NCBI GenBank assembly: GCA_024742495.1
Contig: JANSYJ010000002.1
Location: forward strand, 558,001-622,000
Direction: 5' to 3'
DNA: 64,000 nucleotides
Origin: Bacteroidota bacterium
GTDB lineage: Bacteria > Bacteroidota > Bacteroidia > Flavobacteriales > Schleiferiaceae
Shown: piece by piece, positions 44,484 through 51,908 of the stretch
Position numbering within the stretch: position 1 is the stretch's first letter
How the letters are laid out: each line of letters begins with the position of its first letter
Made by a program: the position numbers and the translations under genes
Notes under the pieces: model-generated
Database searches by the model: none
Told to the model about the DNA's origin: nothing
What the model saw: the letters and a program-made list of their open reading frames with translations, nothing else

Positions 44484-44563
44484 TTTTCAAATTCTGACTA
44501 AGGGTAAAATTATCATATCGTATTTTACTGTAAATGAGTGTTTCTCAATTTCATCCTTAGCAG
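44484..44563 (-). repeat. Shared upstream block, copy 2 (80 bp)
   Basis: Second copy of the block at 42380-42457, in the same place relative to the downstream ATG. Similarity stops abruptly at the CCTTAGCAG end in both copies. Confidence 0.85.
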
Positions 44564-44714
44564 GAGTAATTTCTTAGCTTGGTACAAATTGATACTTTTT
44601 ATCTGCAATTTTGGGAGGGCTGCTGTGTGGAATATGCTATTAGGTTCTGGCTTAGAGCAGCGCCTTGTGAGGTATGCACTATTTGCCATGATACCTCCAG
44701 TATTTTCCTCTTTT

Positions 44715-45311
44715 TTAGAGTGGCCCGATTGCGAAAATAACTTCAATTGCGAACCTGTCCTTGTCAAGTTGTTCAATTTTGTCTAGCGATACAAATTGTC
44801 TGATTTCGCTTTCCCCAAATTCAATTTCCTCTTCAAGATTTATTTCGGTGTTAACATCCATGTAATTAGCCAGTGCAGAAAGTCCGGCTTTAATGTCAAT
44901 CGGTGAAATATTAGCTTGCTCAAGCTCACTTAATAGCTTGACCGTAATTTTGTGCCAAAATAAAATGTCAGTTATGTCAGCCTGAAATCGGGAGCTTTCA
45001 AATCGGTAGGTCTGCACAAAATACTCACAACCTTCGTGTCGAACAGCTATTCTGTCGCCATTGTCCAGAACAACCATCTCGATGGCAGTTGTTTTGTCAA
45101 TAAGTTGAAAATGGCTATTTGGAAAAACTACCGAGTCAAGCGATGGTTCTGGTTCTCCTCGGATACAGTCAAAGTCCTTCTCAGCCTGATGTGCCTCCAC
45201 TGCAATTTCGACGCTATCAATGGAAGCCTGTTCAATGGCTACATCCTTTTTGTTTGTTGAAGAGCAAGCAGCCAAAACGCAGGTCAATATTATGATTAGT
45301 ACTTTGTTCAT
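44715..45311 (-). CDS. Hypothetical lipoprotein
   Basis: 198 aa. Signal peptide MNKVLIIILTCVLAAC with lipobox LAAC (Cys16). The mature protein is acidic, with two Cys (FDCIRGE, GCEYFV) and a helical C-terminal half (ELEQANISPIDIKAGL). No family recognised. Part of the run of small minus-strand orphan genes. Confidence 0.6.
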   Translation of the reverse strand: MNKVLIIILTCVLAACSSTNKKDVAIEQASIDSVEIAVEAHQAEKDFDCIRGEPEPSLDSVVFPNSHFQLIDKTTAIEMVVLDNGDRIAVRHEGCEYFVQTYRFESSRFQADITDILFWHKITVKLLSELEQANISPIDIKAGLSALANYMDVNTEINLEEEIEFGESEIRQFVSLDKIEQLDKDRFAIEVIFAIGPL

Positions 45312-45375
45312 TTTAAAGTTGGAGACAAGGTTTTAACAAAAGCAGAACGGCTTGGTCCGCGGTGTTGCAAAGGAG

Positions 45376-45463
45376 AACATGAGATTTCTATGTCCACCGT
45401 AAAGCCTCTGCCGGAGCGGGATTAAAGCAGCCTTGCGTTTATTTGTTGTTGGCAAATGTTTTT
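45376..45463 (-). repeat. Gene-3'-end element, copy 4 (88 bp)
   Basis: Same 88-bp element as 41836-41923. On the minus strand it starts just behind the stop of the 45464 gene with TTTGCCAACAACAAATAAACG and folds around a TTTAATCCCGC loop region (AAACGCAAGGCTGC pairing imperfectly with GGCAGAGGCTTT). Confidence 0.7.
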
Positions 45464-45877
45464 TTATTCGGTTGAGCAAAGTCTTAAAGTTGGGCTTTCT
45501 CCGTACTCGTTAAAGTCAAACTCTCTAACAATAGAGTCATTTTTTAAGATAGCTAAGCCGTTATAAAAGGCACAACCTCTAATTTTTAGACCGTCTTCTG
45601 TTTCCATTTGAAATATTCGGCATAATTTCAAATTCACTTTTCCACGTTCGAGGGTCGTATCATTTTTATTAACCCAGAATCTGGCATTAACATCTTTATT
45701 CGTGGTGAAGTAGGTGAACTCATAAATATCATATAACTCAAACGAAGTTGAGTCTATGGATGAAATCACAATTTCAATATCTTTTTCCAAAGGAATTGTT
45801 TCTATCTTATTCTCTTGTTGTCCGAAGAGATTTAGACAGCAAAATAAAGTCAATATTAGAGTTAGAATTTTGTTCAT
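45464..45877 (-). CDS. Hypothetical secreted protein
   Basis: 137 aa. Signal peptide MNKILTLILTLFCCLNLFGQ, then a beta-rich domain (IVISSIDSTSFELYDIYEF) with Cys in LKLCRIFQ, RGCAFYNG and LRLCSTE. No recognised family. Cassette-like position ahead of the 88-bp 3' element. Confidence 0.55.
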   Translation of the reverse strand: MNKILTLILTLFCCLNLFGQQENKIETIPLEKDIEIVISSIDSTSFELYDIYEFTYFTTNKDVNARFWVNKNDTTLERGKVNLKLCRIFQMETEDGLKIRGCAFYNGLAILKNDSIVREFDFNEYGESPTLRLCSTE

Positions 45878-46012
45878 TTCAAATATTTGCCGACGTTTCG
45901 CATAAGAATAGTAGCCGATTTAGTGGCACTTTCCTATTAAGTTACAAGAAAGTTGAAGCGGGCTAAAACCCTTGAATTCACTACTGTTTCGGTTATTGTT
46001 TTCATACAATCT

Positions 46013-46451
46013 GTGTGCCTGGCAAGGACAACAGGTATCAAAGGTACCTAAATTCCAGAGGGTGACCTGCCCGAATGAATTCGTTAAGGCGGGAAGTCCC
46101 TTAATGGAATTTGGTGAAGCTATTTAAAGCTGCAAGATTGCCGAGAGTTAGGGGAGAGAAGGATTAGAGGTGCACATTCCGGTACTGTCAAGCAGAAAGT
46201 ACTTAGAAGGACTTACAGTGGCACAAATAGAACAGAAATCACTGGCACTATTTGAACCGTGTTAGCCAGCTGTGGTAAGAAGAGTATATCATATACAACC
46301 CACGCTCTCACGAAATTGGGAAGGAAAGGTAGTTGAACTAGGTTGGGTGGTGTAAGCATGCATTATTATTTTTTTAGAAATGCTTGAGCTCGCTTTGCTC
46401 GGTTGAGAGGCGCACCTTAGTCCTGCTTAGGGCTGAGGCCGACTACTCGAT
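46013..46451 (+). mobile_element. Group II intron remnant lacking its reverse transcriptase
   Basis: Non-coding stretch with group II intron-like sequence. The 5' end GTGTGCCTGGC fits the GUGYG rule. Internal blocks resemble domain I parts of bacterial introns (GAGGGTGACCTGCCCGAA, CCGGTACTGTC, AGAAGGACTTACAGTG, GGTAAGAAGAG, CTCACGAAATTGGGAAGG, GGGTGGTGTAAGC). The 3' end GAGAGGCGCACC ... GACTACTCGAT resembles domain VI and the usual 3' terminus. At 439 bp it is far shorter than the usual 2 kb or more, so the intron-encoded protein and most of domain IV are gone. The flanks CATACAAT and ATTGTATG form an 8-bp inverted repeat split by the element. Identified by pattern memory, not by a covariance search. 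Confidence 0.5.
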
Positions 46452-46486
46452 TGTATGCCGTTTTTACTTTATTCATCTGCTATTTC

Positions 46487-46606
46487 TTTCCGGAAAATTC
46501 CGGTTTAATATTTTATTTTTTCCGGATATCTTTTTCCGGGTTTGCATCTTATCCGGAAATTTTCCGGATAGGGCTTCTTTTTTTCCGGATAGCTTTCTCC
46601 GGAAAA
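46487..46606. repeat. Array of eight CCGG-centred short repeats
   Basis: Eight copies of CCGG in about 115 bases, mostly as TTTCCGGAAA, TTCCGGATA or TCCGGAAA. The array lies directly behind the stop codon of the deaminase-ATPase gene. In that gene's frame the minus strand stays open for about 48 further codons with a Lys/Arg-rich repeat (KLSGKKEALSGKFPDK), so it may be an eroded repeat tail of the protein. Confidence 0.7.
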
Positions 46607-46610
46607 TACC

Positions 46611-48113
46611 TTAATCAAAAAGCGCATATTTAGTAGCCGGTCCAGAACCCTCTTGTTTTAGGACCTTTTCCATGCCCTTGTAATAGTTTCTAACAGTCCG
46701 GTCCGATTTGCCTATGATCTTGGCGTAATCTCCGGAGCTCGTTGGACCATTTTGGGCGACATAACGATAGAATTTAATTTGTTTCTCATTTATCTCGGCG
46801 AGAAGAGGGTTTGATTTCTCTTCTGCTGTGAGTTCAAATACTTCTTCTTGAACCGTAGTCCTATAAATGGTAGTTACAAAGTAGGACTCTTCCATTCTGA
46901 ATGAAGGGGCTTTTACATTGTTCGTTTCTTTGAAAGTCTTGAGTTCTTTCATTCCTATGTTTCGTTCTTCAACCAAACGGGTTTTATAGAAAATATAGGC
47001 AATTTTCGGATTCTTACTTTGAGAAGGCACATCAAAGGCTTTAAACTTTTCCATGCTGAACAAAGGTTTTCCAGGACTCCAAATTTCAATTTTATTAGCG
47101 CTGGCCAATACTTTAATTTGTGCACCTTCTATTGTGTAATCTCTATGAACGATAGCATTGATAATTAACTCTCTCAATAATTTCTTAGAGACTTTAGTTA
47201 ATTCTTCCCTATGAAAACCATCCCTATTAATTTCTGTCAGAAACGCGGCATCCAATAAGTCTTCTACTTTTTTGGGCATCAATAAAATTGGCCCTTCAAT
47301 TTCTGATATAAAAGGTTCTTGATTTTCTCTTTCTATAGTAAACTTGATTCTTGATTGCGGGAAATTAGCTTGAGGATTTCGGCCTAAAATCAACAAACCT
47401 AAACCAGTCGGTTTAAAGACTTTGGATCGGTTTGGTTTGGCTAATAAATTCAAATCAGATAAATACTCATAAAAGCCTTCATTTCCTTGCTTATAGGGAA
47501 GCGACATGCGTGTAATCATATCTTTTTGGGCATCATCAGATAAAGCATCTACATCATAGTTGTTAAGAGCTTGTTCAAATGGTTTTGCAGGAGATGTAAA
47601 TACTTTTTGTTTCTTTTCTTTAGCTTTAATTTCTGCCTGATCGAAAAACTGCTTATTCTCTTCGTAAATATGATCTTGCAGGTGCTTCGGAAAGAAATCT
47701 ATTTCAATACCATTATCCTTTAGAAAGTCTCTGCCTTCACCAGCAACAGTAGGGTCGGGATCAATGTAACCAATATAAACTTTTCCAATTCTGGCATTGA
47801 AAATACGTTCAGCACAAGATAGTTTAGGATGATTTCGAGCTCCTGGCGCACAAGGCTCCAATGTGGCATAAAGCACCATTCCCGTTAAGTTCTTATCTCT
47901 GTTTTTGCGTTCTAAAACGGTAAATTCTGCATGGTCACCATCTCTTAGTTCACCTCTATGAGCTGTGCCTATAATTTCACCGTGTGGTGTAGCTAAAATA
48001 GCACCAACTTGAGGATTGATTTTGTCATCATCTCTGCCATTATCTGGAACTGATTTTTTCATTTCTTCAACGGCCAGGGCCATCAACTCTTCTGGTGTAT
48101 GTTTTTTAGACAT
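46611..48113 (-). CDS. Deaminase-ATPase fusion protein (CMP/dCMP-type deaminase plus GHKL-like domain and winged helix)
   Basis: 500 aa, cytoplasmic. Residues about 1-160 are a zinc-dependent cytidine-deaminase-like domain: GDHAEFTVLE (HAE, metal His and catalytic Glu near 80) and LEPCAPGARNHPKLSCAE (PC...C zinc Cys pair near 110), with the loop RibD-like in length. Residues about 190-420 match AlbA-like/GHKL ATP-binding regulators (LLRELIINAIVHRDY is the ATPase N-box, IWSPGKPLF the G-box). The C-terminal part (about 440-500) is a winged helix (SGDYAKIIGKSDRTVRNYY). The combination suggests a nucleotide- or nucleic-acid-modifying regulator or defence factor. Function is inferred only. Confidence 0.75.
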   Translation of the reverse strand: MSKKHTPEELMALAVEEMKKSVPDNGRDDDKINPQVGAILATPHGEIIGTAHRGELRDGDHAEFTVLERKNRDKNLTGMVLYATLEPCAPGARNHPKLSCAERIFNARIGKVYIGYIDPDPTVAGEGRDFLKDNGIEIDFFPKHLQDHIYEENKQFFDQAEIKAKEKKQKVFTSPAKPFEQALNNYDVDALSDDAQKDMITRMSLPYKQGNEGFYEYLSDLNLLAKPNRSKVFKPTGLGLLILGRNPQANFPQSRIKFTIERENQEPFISEIEGPILLMPKKVEDLLDAAFLTEINRDGFHREELTKVSKKLLRELIINAIVHRDYTIEGAQIKVLASANKIEIWSPGKPLFSMEKFKAFDVPSQSKNPKIAYIFYKTRLVEERNIGMKELKTFKETNNVKAPSFRMEESYFVTTIYRTTVQEEVFELTAEEKSNPLLAEINEKQIKFYRYVAQNGPTSSGDYAKIIGKSDRTVRNYYKGMEKVLKQEGSGPATKYALFD

Positions 48114-48336
48114 TTTATATTTCTTCTATTAATGGCATACAACATTTGCATATGACTATTTTCCAATCCCTCTTCAATAAGCAATCAAATACTTATTGCC
48201 CACACCCTAAGCCGTTTCTAAGCTAAACATAATCAACAAAAACCGATTTTTATATACCAGCTTTTTGCTTTAACAAAAGGCCAAAGCTCCCAGCTGATTT
48301 CCCCTCATCTTAATAATAGTGCTTTAAGCTAAGCCT

Positions 48337-49554
48337 TTAACTGATTTCCCTAGCAGTTGAGGAAGCTGTCCCGGCTCTCGCCGCGTATATCCCAGCAAAA
48401 ACAAAGAATAGAATGCCAAGCAACATCGCTATACTGGCGGTGATTAAGCCTATTTGATGAATGTTAAAGGATAGGCCTCGAAAAACCAGTAATACTTCAC
48501 TGCCCACAAAACCACAAAAGAGGAGGGAGGCGCCAAGCTTCGTGAACCAATGATTAGGGAGATACTTTTTAGCAAGCAACAGGGCCAAAAGCAAAAAGGA
48601 AATCGTGCCGATTAAGCTCAAATGCAAATAGGCAATAATGATGGCTTTGTTAAAGAAGGCTAAGTCCTTAAAAGCAGGAATGACGGAACTGAGTTGAAGT
48701 ATAGTCTTGGCAACAAAGGAGGCTAAAAAAACGAACAATAGTAACTTTAGCCAAGGATTCAATTTTGCTTTTAGGGTTTGGATGCTATTTTTAATCGACC
48801 GAAGGAAATAGACTAATGCAAGGCTTAGCAAAAGGGCCGCGAGGTAGCCTAGTATTATAATCTTTGAGGCAAAGCTCATCCCCAATAGGGACAAAGCGAT
48901 GGCAGGAAAAACCGATAGACTTAAAAACTGATAAAAGCGCTTTCCAAATTGCAAGGAGTAGGGAAGCTGATGCTCATCTAGAAACTTATAAAACAAGCCG
49001 AGGGCTACGAATAAAAACCAGGCATTGTATTGCAAATGAAGGAAGCTGAATACCAAAGAATGGTAGGCCTCACTTGCTTTAAGGCCTTGAGCAGCTAAGG
49101 CCCCAATAGCAAAAGGTAGCAGGGTAGAGATCAGCCCAAATATTAATCCGGTCTTTATAAATACCAAAGCGAGGCTTTGACCTTTAGCATCTTTGAAAAA
49201 GCGATAAATAAACCAATAATTTAAACCTTGGAAAAGGGTGGAGAGAATGATGGAGTACAAAGCATAACCCTGCAAACTAAAGGCAATGAGAATGGCCAAG
49301 ACCAGGAACATACTCAGTTTAAACTGCAGTAAATATTTACCTTTCTTAATTTGAACTTCTTCTAAAAAGCCATTGACCAAGAGCAGAAACATGCTGCCGT
49401 AAATCCAGGCCTGAAAGGCGACATGAGAATGGGCATGAACCAGATGGCCATATTCAAAGGGCAATTGAAAATAAGCACTGGCCCGCAAGCCATTGCCTAT
49501 TAAGGCGGCGATAAATAGAAAGGAAAGCGGTAAAATGTTCCAGGCTTTTTTCAT
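48337..49554 (-). CDS. Polytopic membrane protein with conserved-looking His (heme-copper-oxidase-like topology)
   Basis: 405 aa with about 12 spans. Membrane His residues occur in HLVHAHSHVAFQAWIYG (near 40), FSFLHLQYNAWF (near 172), IAYLHLSLIG (near 305) and NIHQIGL (near 370). This recalls NnrS or heme-copper oxidase subunit I topology, but the full ligand set is not present, so a heme- or metal-binding role is only suggested. The lipoprotein gene at 49603 lies 48 bases upstream on the same strand. Confidence 0.55.
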   Translation of the reverse strand: MKKAWNILPLSFLFIAALIGNGLRASAYFQLPFEYGHLVHAHSHVAFQAWIYGSMFLLLVNGFLEEVQIKKGKYLLQFKLSMFLVLAILIAFSLQGYALYSIILSTLFQGLNYWFIYRFFKDAKGQSLALVFIKTGLIFGLISTLLPFAIGALAAQGLKASEAYHSLVFSFLHLQYNAWFLFVALGLFYKFLDEHQLPYSLQFGKRFYQFLSLSVFPAIALSLLGMSFASKIIILGYLAALLLSLALVYFLRSIKNSIQTLKAKLNPWLKLLLFVFLASFVAKTILQLSSVIPAFKDLAFFNKAIIIAYLHLSLIGTISFLLLALLLAKKYLPNHWFTKLGASLLFCGFVGSEVLLVFRGLSFNIHQIGLITASIAMLLGILFFVFAGIYAARAGTASSTAREIS

Positions 49555-49602
49555 AAGGCCAAAAGAAAATAACTAGGCTTTAGAATCGTAAAACTTAATC
49601 CC

Positions 49603-50007
49603 TTATTTAAAAAAGTCGTGAAAGACTTGGAAGGAGTCCTCTAGATCATCCACAATGCCTTCGGCTTGTTCAGGGTTTTCCGCCTTCCCAAGCTTGCTAA
49701 TCAGATCCATATGGGGATGCAGCCATTTGTGTAATTCATCATGACTGGCCCCTTTCATGGTGCAGCTTTTTATTAGGGCCTGATTCTGTTCCTTGAGCTT
49801 ATTGGCTAGCTGCAGATAGTCTTGATCTTCATTAACTTCATAAGCTTTTAAAATGTCTTCACCTTTTTCAATATGGGGCTTCATGGCACTATTTACTTCC
49901 CATTTTTCACCTTCATTAAGATTGATGTCAATTTGAGGCTTAGAGCTACAAGACCAAATTAAAAGGCCGCTAAATAAGATAGGGAGTATTCGGTTTAAGA
50001 TTTTCAT
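49603..50007 (-). CDS. Small helical lipoprotein
   Basis: 134 aa. Signal peptide MKILNRILPILFSGLLIWSC with lipobox IWSC. The mature part is all-helical (KPHIEKGEDILKAYEV, LANKLKEQNQALIKSC) and includes His-containing stretches (GASHDELHKWLHPHM), reminiscent of four-helix metal or heme binders. No recognised family. Upstream partner of the His-rich membrane protein at 48337. Confidence 0.6.
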   Translation of the reverse strand: MKILNRILPILFSGLLIWSCSSKPQIDINLNEGEKWEVNSAMKPHIEKGEDILKAYEVNEDQDYLQLANKLKEQNQALIKSCTMKGASHDELHKWLHPHMDLISKLGKAENPEQAEGIVDDLEDSFQVFHDFFK

Positions 50008-50019
50008 GGTTTTGCTTCT

Positions 50020-50160
50020 TTAAGGTTCGAAGCATCTTTTAGCCCCGAAATATTTATTGAAGGTCGCATATTTGGCTTTGCTATCAAAGGGCTCTCCACA
50101 ATGTTTTTCAAATTTCCGACGGAGTGATTGCTTCAAATCCCATGCCTTGAAACCCTTCAA
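50020..50160 (-). CDS. Possible small basic protein (46 aa)
   Basis: A 46-codon frame from a TTG at 50158-50160 to the stop at 50020, between the aquaporin terminator and the lipoprotein gene. Composition is coherent and basic (KGFKAWDLKQSLRRKFEKH, then KYATFNKYFGAKRCFEP), unlike random translation. No ATG start exists, and no family is known to me. It may be the end of a longer broken gene, since the frame is open to about 50185. Confidence 0.35.
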   Translation of the reverse strand: MKGFKAWDLKQSLRRKFEKHCGEPFDSKAKYATFNKYFGAKRCFEP

Positions 50161-50203
50161 GAATCCCTGCTGTCCGAGGTGTAAATAAAAGGGTCTAAAC
50201 CTA

Positions 50204-50233
50204 AAAAACCCCTCTTGTTGCCAAGAAGGGTTT
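50204..50233 (-). terminator. Terminator downstream of aqpZ
   Basis: Stem AAACCCCTCTTG with CAAGAAGGGTTT around a TTGC loop (one mismatch), followed on the minus strand by T-rich sequence. Lies 31 bases beyond the aquaporin stop. Confidence 0.7.
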
Positions 50234-50264
50234 AAAGTTTTAAAACAATTAAAAATCGTTTCGA

Positions 50265-50954
50265 CTAGGCTTTTTCCTCAGGAGATAGATACTTGTAAAC
50301 CACACCAGCAAGGATGGCCCCAACAATAGGAGCTAGCCAAAAGAGCCATAACTGTCCCAGGGCCCAATCGCCAGCAAAAATGGCCTGACTAGTACTGCGG
50401 GCCGGATTTACGGAGGTGTTGGTTACGGGAATACTAATAAGGTGAATTAGGGTGAGACCCAAGCCAATCGCTAGTCCAGCAAAGCCTTTTGGCGCCTTAG
50501 AATGAGTAACGCCCAAAATGATCATTAAGAACATAAAGGTCATTACAATTTCCGTGACTAAGGCCGACATCATATTATAGCCATCAGGTGAGTGCTCACC
50601 ATATCCATTGGCTGCAAATCCGCCAATTTCAAAGCTTTCCTTGCCACTCACAATGATGTAAAGGACTGCGGCCCCGGCAATTCCGCCAAGTACCTGGGCA
50701 ACGATATAGGGCAATAAGTCTTTCTTGTCAAAACGACCACCCATCCATAATCCAATGGAAACCGCTGGATTTAAATGACAGCCAGAAATATGCCCAATAG
50801 CATAAGCCATGGTTACTACGGTTAAGCCAAAAGCCAAGGCTACCCCAACAAAGCCAATACCCAGGTTTGGAAAGCCAGCGGCCAATACCGCGCTGCCACA
50901 GCCGCCAAGTACGAGCCAAAATGTCCCGATAAATTCTGCAATAGATTTTTTCAT
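50265..50954 (-). CDS. aqpZ: Aquaporin Z (MIP family water channel)
   Basis: 229 aa with six spans. The two NPA boxes are present: [11 protein letters not shown] near residue 63 and [10 protein letters not shown] near 185. The selectivity filter is consistent with an AqpZ-type water channel (second-NPA Arg in place, small residues around it). The start [22 protein letters not shown] is typical of bacterial AqpZ. Single gene with its own terminator. Confidence 0.95.
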   Translation of the reverse strand: MKKSIAEFIGTFWLVLGGCGSAVLAAGFPNLGIGFVGVALAFGLTVVTMAYAIGHISGCHLNPAVSIGLWMGGRFDKKDLLPYIVAQVLGGIAGAAVLYIIVSGKESFEIGGFAANGYGEHSPDGYNMMSALVTEIVMTFMFLMIILGVTHSKAPKGFAGLAIGLGLTLIHLISIPVTNTSVNPARSTSQAIFAGDWALGQLWLFWLAPIVGAILAGVVYKYLSPEEKA

Positions 50955-51197
50955 GTCCCTAAAATTTAAAATTGATTGGTTGTTATTAATTGACGTTCAA
51001 GCTAAGCTAAATCCCACAATCTGTGGAACTTGTCCTAGCATTAAAAATCATTCTCCATCAATAATAAATAGAAAGGAGCAAGGAAGCCATAAGAGTGTAT
51101 TCGCCTTAGGCCTTAAAAATTTGACTTTAGCTGGGGCTGATGGACCAGCATTTAGCCACTCGATTTATGCTGAAAGGAAAGCTAGGTAGGACCTTAA

Positions 51198-51908
51198 TTA
51201 AAAGTTCGGTTTTAGCATGTACTTAAGGTAGAAGTCTTCAATCACTTCCACCGCCTCATCGGCAGTATCCACTAACTTGAAGAGCTCCAAGTCTTTCTCA
51301 CTGATATTGTTTTCCGCCTCAAGCAAGGTGGTTTTAATCCATTCTAATAATCCGCCCCAAAATTTCTTTCCTACCAATACAATTGGGAAGCGTCCGATTT
51401 TATAAGTCTGAATGAGGGTTAAAGCTTCAAATAATTCATCCAAGGTGCCAAAGCCACCGGGCATCACCACAAAGCCCTGAGAGTATTTTACAAAGATCAC
51501 CTTGCGAACGAAGAAGTAGTCAAAGTCTAAGCTTTTATCGGGATCGATATAAGGATTGGGCTCTTGCTCCATCGGGAGGTCGATATTTAATCCAACCGAA
51601 TTGCCCTTGCCTTCCTTAGCGCCCTTATTCCCTGCTTCCATAATGCCTGGACCACCGCCGGTAATAATTCCAAAACCGCTTTGGGTGAGCTTAAAAGCTA
51701 CTTCTTGCGATAGCTTGTAATAGGGATTGTCGGGTTTAGTTCTAGCCGATCCGAAGATGGAAACGCAAGGCCCCATGCGGGCCATAGACTCATATCCATT
51801 TACAAATTCGCTCATGATTTTAAATATTCCCCAGGAATCGTTGGTACGAATCTCATTCCAACTTTTAGGTTCAAAAGCGCGCTGTAGTTGATCTTCGGAT
51901 TTTGCCAT
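51198..51908 (-). CDS. LOG-family protein (TIGR00730, cytokinin-riboside phosphoribohydrolase-like)
   Basis: 236 aa, Rossmann-like. The diagnostic motifs are GGGPGIMEAGNKGA (near residue 83) and MPGGFGTLDELFE (PGGxGTxxE, near 150). LOG enzymes cleave nucleoside monophosphates to base and ribose 5-phosphate; in bacteria the physiological role is unclear. Starts exactly at the base after the uvrA stop, so translation is coupled to uvrA. Confidence 0.9.
   Translation of the reverse strand: MAKSEDQLQRAFEPKSWNEIRTNDSWGIFKIMSEFVNGYESMARMGPCVSIFGSARTKPDNPYYKLSQEVAFKLTQSGFGIITGGGPGIMEAGNKGAKEGKGNSVGLNIDLPMEQEPNPYIDPDKSLDFDYFFVRKVIFVKYSQGFVVMPGGFGTLDELFEALTLIQTYKIGRFPIVLVGKKFWGGLLEWIKTTLLEAENNISEKDLELFKLVDTADEAVEVIEDFYLKYMLKPNF

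Noticed and set aside
44525-44786. Overlapping open frames on both strands between two orphan genes
   Set aside because: They run through the shared leader block and the end of the neighbouring gene; composition is not protein-like.
46384-46633. Plus-strand open frames rich in Phe/Pro over the CCGG array
   Set aside because: Low-complexity translation of the repeats in the antisense direction, with no start context and an overlap with the intron remnant.
48114-48336. Possible RNA or small gene between the deaminase fusion and the His-rich membrane protein
   Set aside because: No stem, promoter or frame stands out in this AT-rich stretch.
50809-51189. 126-aa plus-strand open frame opposite aqpZ
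   Set aside because: Most of it is the reverse frame of aqpZ; the remainder in the intergenic region shows no family or start signal.
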